DNA of 63,697 nucleotides from Thauera sp. UBA6194 (GTDB lineage Bacteria > Pseudomonadota > Gammaproteobacteria > Burkholderiales > Rhodocyclaceae): positions 1 through 63,697 of the forward strand of contig DITC01000057.1 in NCBI GenBank assembly GCA_002422685.1, read 5' to 3'. Both the position numbers and the translations under genes were made by a program. The notes beneath the pieces were generated by a model that was not told where the DNA came from, ran no database searches, and saw only the letters and a program-made list of their open reading frames with translations. Each line of letters starts with the position of its first letter. The first letter of the stretch is position 1. Shown one piece after another: positions 25,020 to 32,648 of the stretch.

Positions 25020-26687
25020 TCAAAGCAGCAGCAGCGTCGCCAGGCCGAGGAAGGCGAAGAAGCCGACCACGTCGGTGACGGTGGTGAGGATGACGCTGCC
25101 GGCGAGCGCCGGGTCGATGCCCATGCGCTCGAGGATGAGCGGGATCGCCAGCCCGGCGAGCGCGGCGCACAGCAGGTTGAGCAGGATCGCCGCGGCGATG
25201 ACGCCGCCGATGCCCCAGTTGCCGAACCACACCACCGCCAGCGCGGCCACCACCAGCGCCCACAGCAGTCCGTTGATGATCGACACCCCCACCTCGCGGC
25301 TGAGCAGCACGCGCACGTTGCCCTTCTGTACCTGGCCGAGGGCGAGACCACGGATGACCAGGGTGAGCGTCTGGCTGCCGGCGATGCCGCCCATGCTGGC
25401 GACGATGGGCATCAGCACGGCGAGCGCCACGAGCTGCTCGAGCGTGCCCTGGAAGCGACCGATCACCCAGGCGGCGAGGAAGGCGGTGAGCAGGTTGATG
25501 CCCAGCCACAGCGCGCGCCGGCGTGCGCTCACCAGCACCGGCGCGAACATGTCGGCCTCGTCGTCCAGGCCGGCCATCTGCATCACCGCGCGCTCGGAGT
25601 CTTCGCGGATCAGGTCGACCACGTCGTCGACCGTGATGCGGCCGATCAGCCGGCCTTCGCCATCGATCACCGGCGCGGACATCAGGTCGAGGTCCTGGAA
25701 CAGGCGGGCGACCTCGCGGCTGTCGGTGTCCACCGGGATGCCGGCGATCTCCGTCTGCATCAAGCCTTCGACCCGGTTGTCGAGGTTGGCGGTGACCAGC
25801 GCGGACAGGCGCAGCGCGCCCTGGTAGTGGCCCTTGCGGTCGACCACCATCAGCATGTCGGTCTGCGGCGGCAGGGTCTCGAGCAGGCGCAGGTAGCGCA
25901 GCACGGTGCCGGCCTTGACCTCGGCGCGCACCTCGATGGCGTCGGCGTTCATCAGACCGCCGGCGGACTCCTCGGGGTAGGACAGCATCGACTCGAGCTG
26001 TTCGCGGCGCGCGCCGGTGGTGGAGAGCACCAGGCGGCTGCCGAGTTCGGCGGGCAGGGTCTGGATGAGGTCGACGAGGTCGTCGAGCTCGAGGTGGTGC
26101 ACTGCGGCGATCAGGTCGTCGAGGTCGAGCTCCTGCGCCAGCGTGGTGCTGATCTCGTCGTGCAGGAAGCTGAGCACGCGCCCGGCGCGCTCGGTCTCGA
26201 CCATGCTCCAGGCCTGGCTGCGCTCGGCCGGCGGCAGCGCCTCGAGCAGGCCGGCGACCTTGGCCGGGTGAATGCGGTGCAGCAGCTTGCCCACGCGCTT
26301 GAGCTTGCCGGCGTCGAGCGCCTCGCGCACGCTCTGCAGCTCGCTTTTCGCGTCCTCAGGCTCCTCGCCCTGTTGCGCGGGCGGCGCCGGTGCCGCGTCG
26401 GCTTCGCTGTCCTCGCGCGACTCGCGCATCAGCGTCGGGCGCAGCTCGGTGCTCAGGTGGCCGAGCACGCGCTGCTCGAGCGTGCCGCCGATCTGCTGCC
26501 AGAGCGAGACGCGCTGCGCCGGCGACAGGCGCTCGAGCAGCGCCGCGATCTTGGCCGGGTGCATGCGGTGCAGCAGCTTGCGTACGCGCTTGTTGCGACC
26601 CTCGGCGAGCGCCTTGACGATCTGTTCGCTCAGGGTGCGCGGGCGGCTGTCGGTGTCGGTGTCGGGGGTTTGCGCTTGATCGTTCAT
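25020..26687 (-). CDS. mgtE: MgtE-type magnesium transporter with duplicated N-terminal module
   Basis: A 555-residue magnesium channel, longer than the usual 450 or so. The N-terminal helical module occurs twice: KALAEGRNKRVRKLLHRMHP at about 25-45 and ALDAGKLKRVGKLLHRIHP at about 123-142. The two are joined by an acidic Pro/Ala/Glu-rich linker. The CBS pair covers about 255-380 and five membrane helices about 395-555 (GIAGSQTLTLVIRGLALGQV, family motif). It overlaps mscS by ATGA. Magnesium sensing by the N and CBS domains is known for the family; the doubled module may change that set point. Confidence 0.9.
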   Translation of the reverse strand: MNDQAQTPDTDTDSRPRTLSEQIVKALAEGRNKRVRKLLHRMHPAKIAALLERLSPAQRVSLWQQIGGTLEQRVLGHLSTELRPTLMRESREDSEADAAPAPPAQQGEEPEDAKSELQSVREALDAGKLKRVGKLLHRIHPAKVAGLLEALPPAERSQAWSMVETERAGRVLSFLHDEISTTLAQELDLDDLIAAVHHLELDDLVDLIQTLPAELGSRLVLSTTGARREQLESMLSYPEESAGGLMNADAIEVRAEVKAGTVLRYLRLLETLPPQTDMLMVVDRKGHYQGALRLSALVTANLDNRVEGLMQTEIAGIPVDTDSREVARLFQDLDLMSAPVIDGEGRLIGRITVDDVVDLIREDSERAVMQMAGLDDEADMFAPVLVSARRRALWLGINLLTAFLAAWVIGRFQGTLEQLVALAVLMPIVASMGGIAGSQTLTLVIRGLALGQVQKGNVRVLLSREVGVSIINGLLWALVVAALAVVWFGNWGIGGVIAAAILLNLLCAALAGLAIPLILERMGIDPALAGSVILTTVTDVVGFFAFLGLATLLLL

Positions 26688-27493
26688 GCGGGCAAGGATA
26701 CCTGTGGCAGCAGCGGCCGGGCGCCGATGCGCGAGAGCGCCTCGCGGCCGCGCACGGTGAGGTCCGAGATGAAGCGGAACTGCTGGCGCGGATCGACCGG
26801 ATAGGCGCGGATCGTGTATTTCGTGCCCCAGGTCTCCTCACGCACCACGACCACGACCGGGGCGTCGAAATACAGATAGGGGCTGGTCATCGCCACGTCC
26901 TCCAGCACTGCGCGCGCGTGCCGGGCGTCGTGCTCGGGGTGGACGAGAAAGCTGGTGGCGCACTGCAGCACCGGGCTGCCGTTGTTGGCGTTGCGCACCG
27001 CCGAGGACCACAGCTTGAGGTGCGGGACGGTGATCGTGTCGTCGTCCGCGGTGACCAGGCTGACGGTGCGCATGCCCACGTGCACGACCTCGCCGTAGTG
27101 GCCATCGAGCTCGACCCAGTCGCCGGGACGGTAGGGCTGCTCGAAGGCCGACACCACGCCGGCGATCAGGCTGCTGACGTAGTCCTTGAGCGCGAAGCCG
27201 ATCGCCAGGCCGGCGGCACCGAGCAGGGCCACCATGTTCTGCATCGAGGGTTCGATGAGGATGGGCAGGATCAGCGCCAGCGCGATGATGATCAGCACCA
27301 GGCGCAGCAGCGGCACCGAGGCGAGCACGTAATGGCGCGGACGGCCGTGCAGGCGGTTGGCGATCCAGGGCAGGGCGCGCTGTGCGCTGCGGATGAGCAC
27401 GATCGCGGCGACGACGATGGCGGCGAGTTCGATCCAGTCGCCGCGGTCGAGCGTGTTGAAGAGTCGTGCGAGGTTCGGGCTGTCGTCTGGCAT
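26684..27493 (-). CDS. mscS: Small mechanosensitive channel (MscS family)
   Basis: A 269-residue channel that releases solutes on hypo-osmotic shock. Membrane helices lie near 20-38, 55-80 and 84-112. The pore helix has GAAGLAIGFALKDYVSSLIAG, followed by the beta domain motif YRPGDWVELDGHYGEV. It sits between the unknown 416-residue protein (2 bases away) and mgtE (ATGA overlap), so the three genes are very likely one operon. Confidence 0.9.
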   Translation of the reverse strand: MPDDSPNLARLFNTLDRGDWIELAAIVVAAIVLIRSAQRALPWIANRLHGRPRHYVLASVPLLRLVLIIIALALILPILIEPSMQNMVALLGAAGLAIGFALKDYVSSLIAGVVSAFEQPYRPGDWVELDGHYGEVVHVGMRTVSLVTADDDTITVPHLKLWSSAVRNANNGSPVLQCATSFLVHPEHDARHARAVLEDVAMTSPYLYFDAPVVVVVREETWGTKYTIRAYPVDPRQQFRFISDLTVRGREALSRIGARPLLPQVSLPA

Positions 27494-27495
27494 GT

Positions 27496-28746
27496 TCAGA
27501 AATCGTCGGTGAGGTAGCTGCGACTGCGCAGGAATTCGCGCACCGTGGGGTAGGCGAGCGGCGCCACCTGCCAGCGTGTGCCGTCGCGCGTGAGCAGCTC
27601 GAGCGCCTGCAGCCGCAGCAGGTGCGAGTGCACGCGTGCGCCGGGGATCGGCACCAGCGCCCCGAGCGCCTCGGCATCGAGGCCACGGTGAAGCAGCAGG
27701 GCGTGGAGCAGGAAGGCCACGTCCTCGCCCGACTCGGCGGGGAGCGTGGGGGTCTCGATGCCGGGCGCCACCCAGACGACCTCGTCGGCGGCGGCAAGGC
27801 GCTCGCGGTCTTGTCTGGCAGGCGGATCGTGGGGCGCATCTTCCGCCTGCGCCTGCCGCTCGTGCTCGGGCGCGGCGCGCAGACGCTGACGCCAGTAGTG
27901 CCAGGCGAGGCCGGGGTTGCCGCGGCAGTGGGCGGCGAGCTGGCGCAGCTCGGGGCAGGCGCCGTCCTCTGCCGCGGAGGCGTCGGTCTGGCCGTCGGCG
28001 GGGGGCTCCGGCAGCAGGGGCTTGCCGTTACGTGCGCTCAGGAAGCGGACGTGGCCGCGATCGGCCTGCATCAGGTAGCGCGTGAGCGCGGGGCCGTCGA
28101 AGGCCTGCAGGGTCAGGCGCGGGGTGCCGGGCAGGGGCCAGATGCGCTCGATGAAGGCCAGCGCCCAGCTGTCGCAGCCGATCAGGCCCGGGCCCAGGGC
28201 GCCCGACAGGGCGCGCGCCAGAAAGCCGCGCAGCAGCTCCAGCCCGCTGGCGTGGCGCAGGAAGCAGCGCTCGAGCTCGGGCAGCACCCAGGGGCGGCCC
28301 TTGTCGGGCGCAAGGCCGTCCAGCCAGCGTCGATCGGCGGTGAGGATCTGCGCGCTGTCGGGTGGCGTGAGCACCACCGCGTCATGCGCGCGCGCCCAGT
28401 GCGCGAGGATCGCGGCGTGCTCGCAGTACGGCTGGCCGATGAAGAGCCGGACCGGCGCGTGCGCGTCCCTGTCCGGCGCGCCGAGCGCGCGCGCGGCGGG
28501 CGCCCAGTCGATCGGGGGGGCGAGGTTGGCGAGGCGCAGCTGTGGCAGCGCGCGCAGATCGGCCTCCGCCCGCGCGGGGTCGGCTTCGTCCTTGTCGTCG
28601 CCGAGCAGCAGGCGCCCGAGCGCACGCCAGCGGCGCTGCAGCGTGGCGGGCTGCGAGTCGGTGGGGAGCGCGTAGTCCGTGGCCGGAACGACCTGCCACA
28701 GGGGGGGCGGCGGGCTTGGGGTGTCGTGCGTGGGGGACGTGTTCAT
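27496..28746 (-). CDS. Unknown protein, possibly ATPase-like with C-terminal winged helix
   Basis: 416 residues, no signal peptide or membrane helix, and no family I can name with confidence. The middle part (LFIGQPYCEHAAILAHWA, then VVLTPPDSAQIL, then LIGCDSWALAFIERIW) has the beta-alpha pattern of a P-loop or AAA fold but without a Walker A motif. The last 80 residues (FLLHALLLHRGLDAEALGAL through TVREFLRSRSYL) look like a winged helix. It is the first gene of an operon with mscS and mgtE, so a part in osmotic or ion stress is inferred. Structure prediction would test the fold. Confidence 0.55.
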   Translation of the reverse strand: MNTSPTHDTPSPPPPLWQVVPATDYALPTDSQPATLQRRWRALGRLLLGDDKDEADPARAEADLRALPQLRLANLAPPIDWAPAARALGAPDRDAHAPVRLFIGQPYCEHAAILAHWARAHDAVVLTPPDSAQILTADRRWLDGLAPDKGRPWVLPELERCFLRHASGLELLRGFLARALSGALGPGLIGCDSWALAFIERIWPLPGTPRLTLQAFDGPALTRYLMQADRGHVRFLSARNGKPLLPEPPADGQTDASAAEDGACPELRQLAAHCRGNPGLAWHYWRQRLRAAPEHERQAQAEDAPHDPPARQDRERLAAADEVVWVAPGIETPTLPAESGEDVAFLLHALLLHRGLDAEALGALVPIPGARVHSHLLRLQALELLTRDGTRWQVAPLAYPTVREFLRSRSYLTDDF

Positions 28747-28762
28747 GGCGAAGGAGTGTGCC

Positions 28763-30733
28763 TCAGAGCGGCCACACGAGCAGCAGCAGCGGGACCGAGA
28801 CGCCCACCACGAGGAGCTCCAGCGGCAGGCCGAGCCGCCAGTAGTCGCCGAAGCGGAAGCCGCCGGGGCCGAGGATCAGGGTGTTGTTCTGGTGGCCGAT
28901 CGGGGTCAGGAAGGCGCACGAGGCGCCGATCGCGACCGCCATCAGGAAAGCGTCCGCGCTGACTCCGAGCGCCGCGGCGGTGCCGATCGCGATCGGGCAC
29001 ATGACCGCCGCGGTCGCGGCGTTGTTCATCAGGTCGGACAGGAACATGGTGACGATGAGCACCAGGCTGAGGGCGACGATGGCGTTGCCCTGCGCCACGC
29101 CATCGAGCAGGGCGTGCGCGATCAGGTCGGCAGTGCCGGTCGTCTCCATCGCGCCCGCCACCGGGATCAGCGCCGCGAGCAGCACGATGACCGGCCAGTC
29201 GATGCTCTCATAGACCGAGCGTAGCGGGATGGTGCGAAGGGCCATCGAGGCGAGCACGCCGAGCGCGAAGGAGATCGCCGCGGGCAGCAGGCCCAGCGCG
29301 GCGCCGCCGACCGCGAACAGCATGATCGCACCGGCCGTCCACGCCTTGCGCCGGTCGGGGATGCGCAGCTCGCGCTCGGCCAGCGGCACGCAGCCGGAGT
29401 CGGCCGCGAACTCGGTGAGTGCCTCGAGCGGGCCCTGCATCAACAGCAGGTCGCCGGCCTGGATCTTCAGCGTGCGCAGGCGCGACTTCGAGCGCTTGCC
29501 GTTGCGTGACACTGCGAGCAGGTTCAGACCATAGCGCGTGCGCAGCGACAGGTCGCGCGCCGAGCGACCGATCAGGCTGGCCTCGGGGCGCACGACCAGC
29601 TCCATCAGCGTGATCTCGACGTCGGCCGCGGATCGGGCGCTGTCCTTGTCCTCCTCGGCGGCGGCGTCCTTGCGGCCTTCGGCGTGCCGCTTTTGGTCAT
29701 CCGCGCTGCCGGCCGTGTCGCCGCCGCGCGCGTCGCTTCCTTTCTTCCGGCGTTCCTGCTTTTCGTCCCGGCTGCCGGCGGCGTCCTGCGCAGGCTGCGT
29801 GTGCGCGGCTTCTTCCTGCGCGTCCGTCTCCTCCTCGCTCGACGGGCCGGCCTCTTCGAGCTGCAGCCCGAGCGTGGACAGCACCTCGGGCAGCGCCTCG
29901 ATGTCGGCCTCGATGACCAGGATGTCGCCCGCCAGCACCTTGCGGCTCGACTGCGGCGCGGTCATGCGCACCTCGTTGCGCACCAGGCCGATGATCTGCG
30001 CGCCGGCCTCGTCGAGTCGGGATTCGATCTCGCGCAGGAACAGACCGGCGGCCTTGCTGTCGGGCACGACCCGGACCTCGGTGACATAGGCGCCGGTCTC
30101 GAAGCCCTCGGTGCTCGCCTTCTCGCGCGCGGGCACCAGGCGCCAGCCGAGCAGCACGATGAACAGGGTGCCGACCACGGCGACGGCGAGGCCGATCGGC
30201 GTGAAGTCGAACATGGCGAAGCTTCCGGCGCCGGTCTGCGCGCGAAAACCGGACACGATCAGGTTGGGCGGGGTGCCGATCATGGTCGTCATGCCGCCGA
30301 GGATGGTGCCGAAGGCGAGCGGCATCAGCACCCTGCCCGGGGGCAGCGCGAGGCGCGAGGCGAGCTGCATCGCCACCGGCATGAGCAGGGCCATCGCGCC
30401 GACGTTGTTCATGAAGCCCGACAGCAGCGCGCCCAGGCCGACGAGCGCGGCGAGGCTGAGCAGCATGCCGGCCTTGGCCGGCAGGAGCGCCGCGGCGAGC
30501 GCATCGACCGCGCCCGAGATCTGCAGCCCGCGCGAGAGCACCAGCACGCAGGCCACCGTGACCACCGCCGGGTGGGCGAAGCCGGCGAAGGCGGCGTCGG
30601 GCGGCACCAGGCCGGCGAGCACGCAGGCGAGCAGGGCGCCGGCCGCCACCATGTCGTGCCGCCAGCGCCCATGCAGGAACATCGCGACCGTGGCGAGCAG
30701 GATGATGAGTATCAGCGACTGGTCCTGGGTCAT
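28763..30733 (-). CDS. SLC13/DASS-type transporter with two TrkA-C domains
   Basis: A 656-residue anion transporter of the divalent anion:sodium symporter group. About five helices lie in residues 5-180, two TrkA-C (RCK-C) regulatory domains at about 210-290 and 370-450, and a second membrane half from about 465 to the end with DLMNNAATAAVMCPIA and GHQNNTLILGPGG. Between the TrkA-C domains is an 80-residue linker of Glu, Asp, Lys, Arg and Ala. Substrate (sulfate, dicarboxylate or other) cannot be told. Start at ATG 30733; an in-frame GTG lies 24 bases upstream. Confidence 0.85.
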   Translation of the reverse strand: MTQDQSLILIILLATVAMFLHGRWRHDMVAAGALLACVLAGLVPPDAAFAGFAHPAVVTVACVLVLSRGLQISGAVDALAAALLPAKAGMLLSLAALVGLGALLSGFMNNVGAMALLMPVAMQLASRLALPPGRVLMPLAFGTILGGMTTMIGTPPNLIVSGFRAQTGAGSFAMFDFTPIGLAVAVVGTLFIVLLGWRLVPAREKASTEGFETGAYVTEVRVVPDSKAAGLFLREIESRLDEAGAQIIGLVRNEVRMTAPQSSRKVLAGDILVIEADIEALPEVLSTLGLQLEEAGPSSEEETDAQEEAAHTQPAQDAAGSRDEKQERRKKGSDARGGDTAGSADDQKRHAEGRKDAAAEEDKDSARSAADVEITLMELVVRPEASLIGRSARDLSLRTRYGLNLLAVSRNGKRSKSRLRTLKIQAGDLLLMQGPLEALTEFAADSGCVPLAERELRIPDRRKAWTAGAIMLFAVGGAALGLLPAAISFALGVLASMALRTIPLRSVYESIDWPVIVLLAALIPVAGAMETTGTADLIAHALLDGVAQGNAIVALSLVLIVTMFLSDLMNNAATAAVMCPIAIGTAAALGVSADAFLMAVAIGASCAFLTPIGHQNNTLILGPGGFRFGDYWRLGLPLELLVVGVSVPLLLLVWPL

Positions 30734-30891
30734 CTGTGCACTGGCGGCGGCGCTCACCGTATCTCTGCGCGTTGTGCGGCCGGCTGTCCGGAGCGCGCGG
30801 GTTGGGGGGAGGGGCGGTGCCAGTTTAAGATGAATGGGCCGCCCCGTGGCGGGTGGCCCCTCGATCAATGAATCATCAGGAGGATGACGAC

Positions 30892-31179
30892 ATGACCAAG
30901 CGCGAAGCATATGTGCAGAAAATGCATGCGAGGATCGACGAGTGGAGCGCCGACATCGACCGGCTCGAGGCCAAGGCCCGCGCCGCCGAGGCCGACATGA
31001 AGATCGAGTATGAGCGGCAGCTCGAGCGGATGCGTGAGCAGCGTGCGCAGGCGCGGGTGAAGCTCGAGGAGCTGCAGGGCGCGAGCGAGGCGGCCTGGGA
31101 GAGCGTGCGCGCGGGCTTCGAGTCTGCATGGGAAAGCCTGAGCAAGGGCTTCAGGGACGCAGCCGACAAGTTCCGCTGA
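30892..31179 (+). CDS. Small coiled-coil protein
   Basis: A 95-residue, highly charged helical protein (IDRLEAKARAAEADMKIEYE and similar heptads) with no membrane segment, similar in type to small coiled-coil proteins of the sll1863 group. AGGAGG lies 9 bases before the ATG at 30892; a longer frame from 30868 would include the ribosome site itself and is less likely. The C-terminus has two repeats of W-E-S-x-x-x-G-F. It is divergent from the SLC13-type gene. Function unknown. Confidence 0.75.
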   Translation: MTKREAYVQKMHARIDEWSADIDRLEAKARAAEADMKIEYERQLERMREQRAQARVKLEELQGASEAAWESVRAGFESAWESLSKGFRDAADKFR

Positions 31180-31268
31180 GGCGCTCTGCCGAGCTTGGCG
31201 CATGAGCGCCGCCCCGGCCCGGCCCGGCGTGCGTCCGGGCGCTGGGCGATGTTTCTGCAGCCGTTTCG

Positions 31269-32618
31269 ATGCTTCCCGATACCCTCGAAGGCCACCGCGC
31301 TCCCATGTCCCGACATCCCGACTGGATGGAAAGCCTCTACGAACGCCTCGCCGAGGATGACGAGGGGCGCGTGTGCAAGGCGATCTCCGAGGACGCCTGC
31401 CGCGCTTCGCCCGGCAACTTCTTTCGTACCCTGGTCGCCAACACGCTCTCCAGCCTCGCCGACCGCATCGCCAGCGCCAAGACCACGCTGCCCTGGCTGC
31501 TGCTGCAGCTCGGTGCGCCGGGCTGGATGCTGAGCCTGCTGGTGCCGATCCGGGAGTCGGGCTCGATGCTGCCGCAGATGCTGATCGGCGCGGCGGTGCG
31601 CCGCCAGCCGGTGCGCAAGTGGGTGTGGGTGTGGGGCGGCGCGCTGCAGGGCCTGTGCCTGCTCGGCATGGGCTGGGCGGCGCTGGCGCTGGAAGGGGCC
31701 GCGGCCGGCTGGCTGGTGATCGCGCTGCTGGTGCTGTTCAGCCTGGCGCGCGGCGCGTGCTCGGTGGCCTACAAGGACGTGCAGGGCAAGACCATTCCCA
31801 AGACGCGGCGCGGGCGGCTCTCGGGCTGGATCAGCGCGGTGTCGGGCCTGGCGGCGCTGGGCGTCGGCCTGGCGCTGGGCGCGCTCCAGGGCGAAGGCTC
31901 GACCGCGCTGTTCGCCGGGCTGCTGGTCGGCGGCGCCGTGCTGTGGTTCGCAGCGGCGGCGGTGTTCGGCCGCATCGTCGAGTCGCCCGGCGCCACGCAA
32001 GGGGGCGCGAACGGGGTGGTGGAGGCGTTCGCCCGGCTCGCCTTGCTGCGCGACGACCGGCCCTTCCGCGCGTTCGTGATCGCGCGTGCGCTGGCCATGG
32101 GCTCGGGGCTTGCCGCGCCCTTTTACGTGGCGCTGGCGCGCGAGGAGTTGGGTGACGCCCTCAGCCTGCTCGGCGTCTTCATCGCCGTCGAGGGGCTGGC
32201 CGGGCTGCTGAGCTCTCCGCTGTGGGGGCGCTGGGCCGACCGCTCCAGCCGCAAGGTGTTTGCCGCCGCATGTGCGCTCGCGGGCGCGCTGACCGTGGCC
32301 GTGGCGCTGTGGTCATGGCTGCCGATGCCGGCCTGGGCCGCGACCTGGTTCTATCCGCTCGCCTTCTTCGGTCTGGGGCTTGCGCATGCCGGCGTGCGCC
32401 TGGGGCGCAAGACCTACATGGTGGATATGGCCGAGGGCAACCGGCGCACCGACTACGTCGCCGTGAGCAACTCGGTGATCGGCGCGTTGCTGCTGGTCGC
32501 CGGCGTGATCGGCGGCGTGGCCGCCACCGTGTCGGTGGAGGCCACGCTGGTGCTGCTCGGTGGCGCGGGTCTGCTCGGGGCCTGGCTCAGCCTGGGCTGG
32601 AAGAACGTTTCGGGCTGA
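31269..32618 (+). CDS. MFS transporter
   Basis: A 449-residue membrane protein with about 10-12 helices. After an N-terminal soluble stretch (DWMESLYERLAEDDEGRVCK) the membrane part begins near residue 55. MFS loop signatures include GRWADRSSRKVF between helices of the second half and GKTIPKTRRGRLSG in the first half. The substrate is unknown. Start codons at 31269 and 31305 are both possible; neither has a convincing ribosome site. Confidence 0.75.
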   Translation: MLPDTLEGHRAPMSRHPDWMESLYERLAEDDEGRVCKAISEDACRASPGNFFRTLVANTLSSLADRIASAKTTLPWLLLQLGAPGWMLSLLVPIRESGSMLPQMLIGAAVRRQPVRKWVWVWGGALQGLCLLGMGWAALALEGAAAGWLVIALLVLFSLARGACSVAYKDVQGKTIPKTRRGRLSGWISAVSGLAALGVGLALGALQGEGSTALFAGLLVGGAVLWFAAAAVFGRIVESPGATQGGANGVVEAFARLALLRDDRPFRAFVIARALAMGSGLAAPFYVALAREELGDALSLLGVFIAVEGLAGLLSSPLWGRWADRSSRKVFAAACALAGALTVAVALWSWLPMPAWAATWFYPLAFFGLGLAHAGVRLGRKTYMVDMAEGNRRTDYVAVSNSVIGALLLVAGVIGGVAATVSVEATLVLLGGAGLLGAWLSLGWKNVSG

Positions 32619-32648
32619 CCCACGGGGTTCGCGCCCGCCGTGGCGGGT

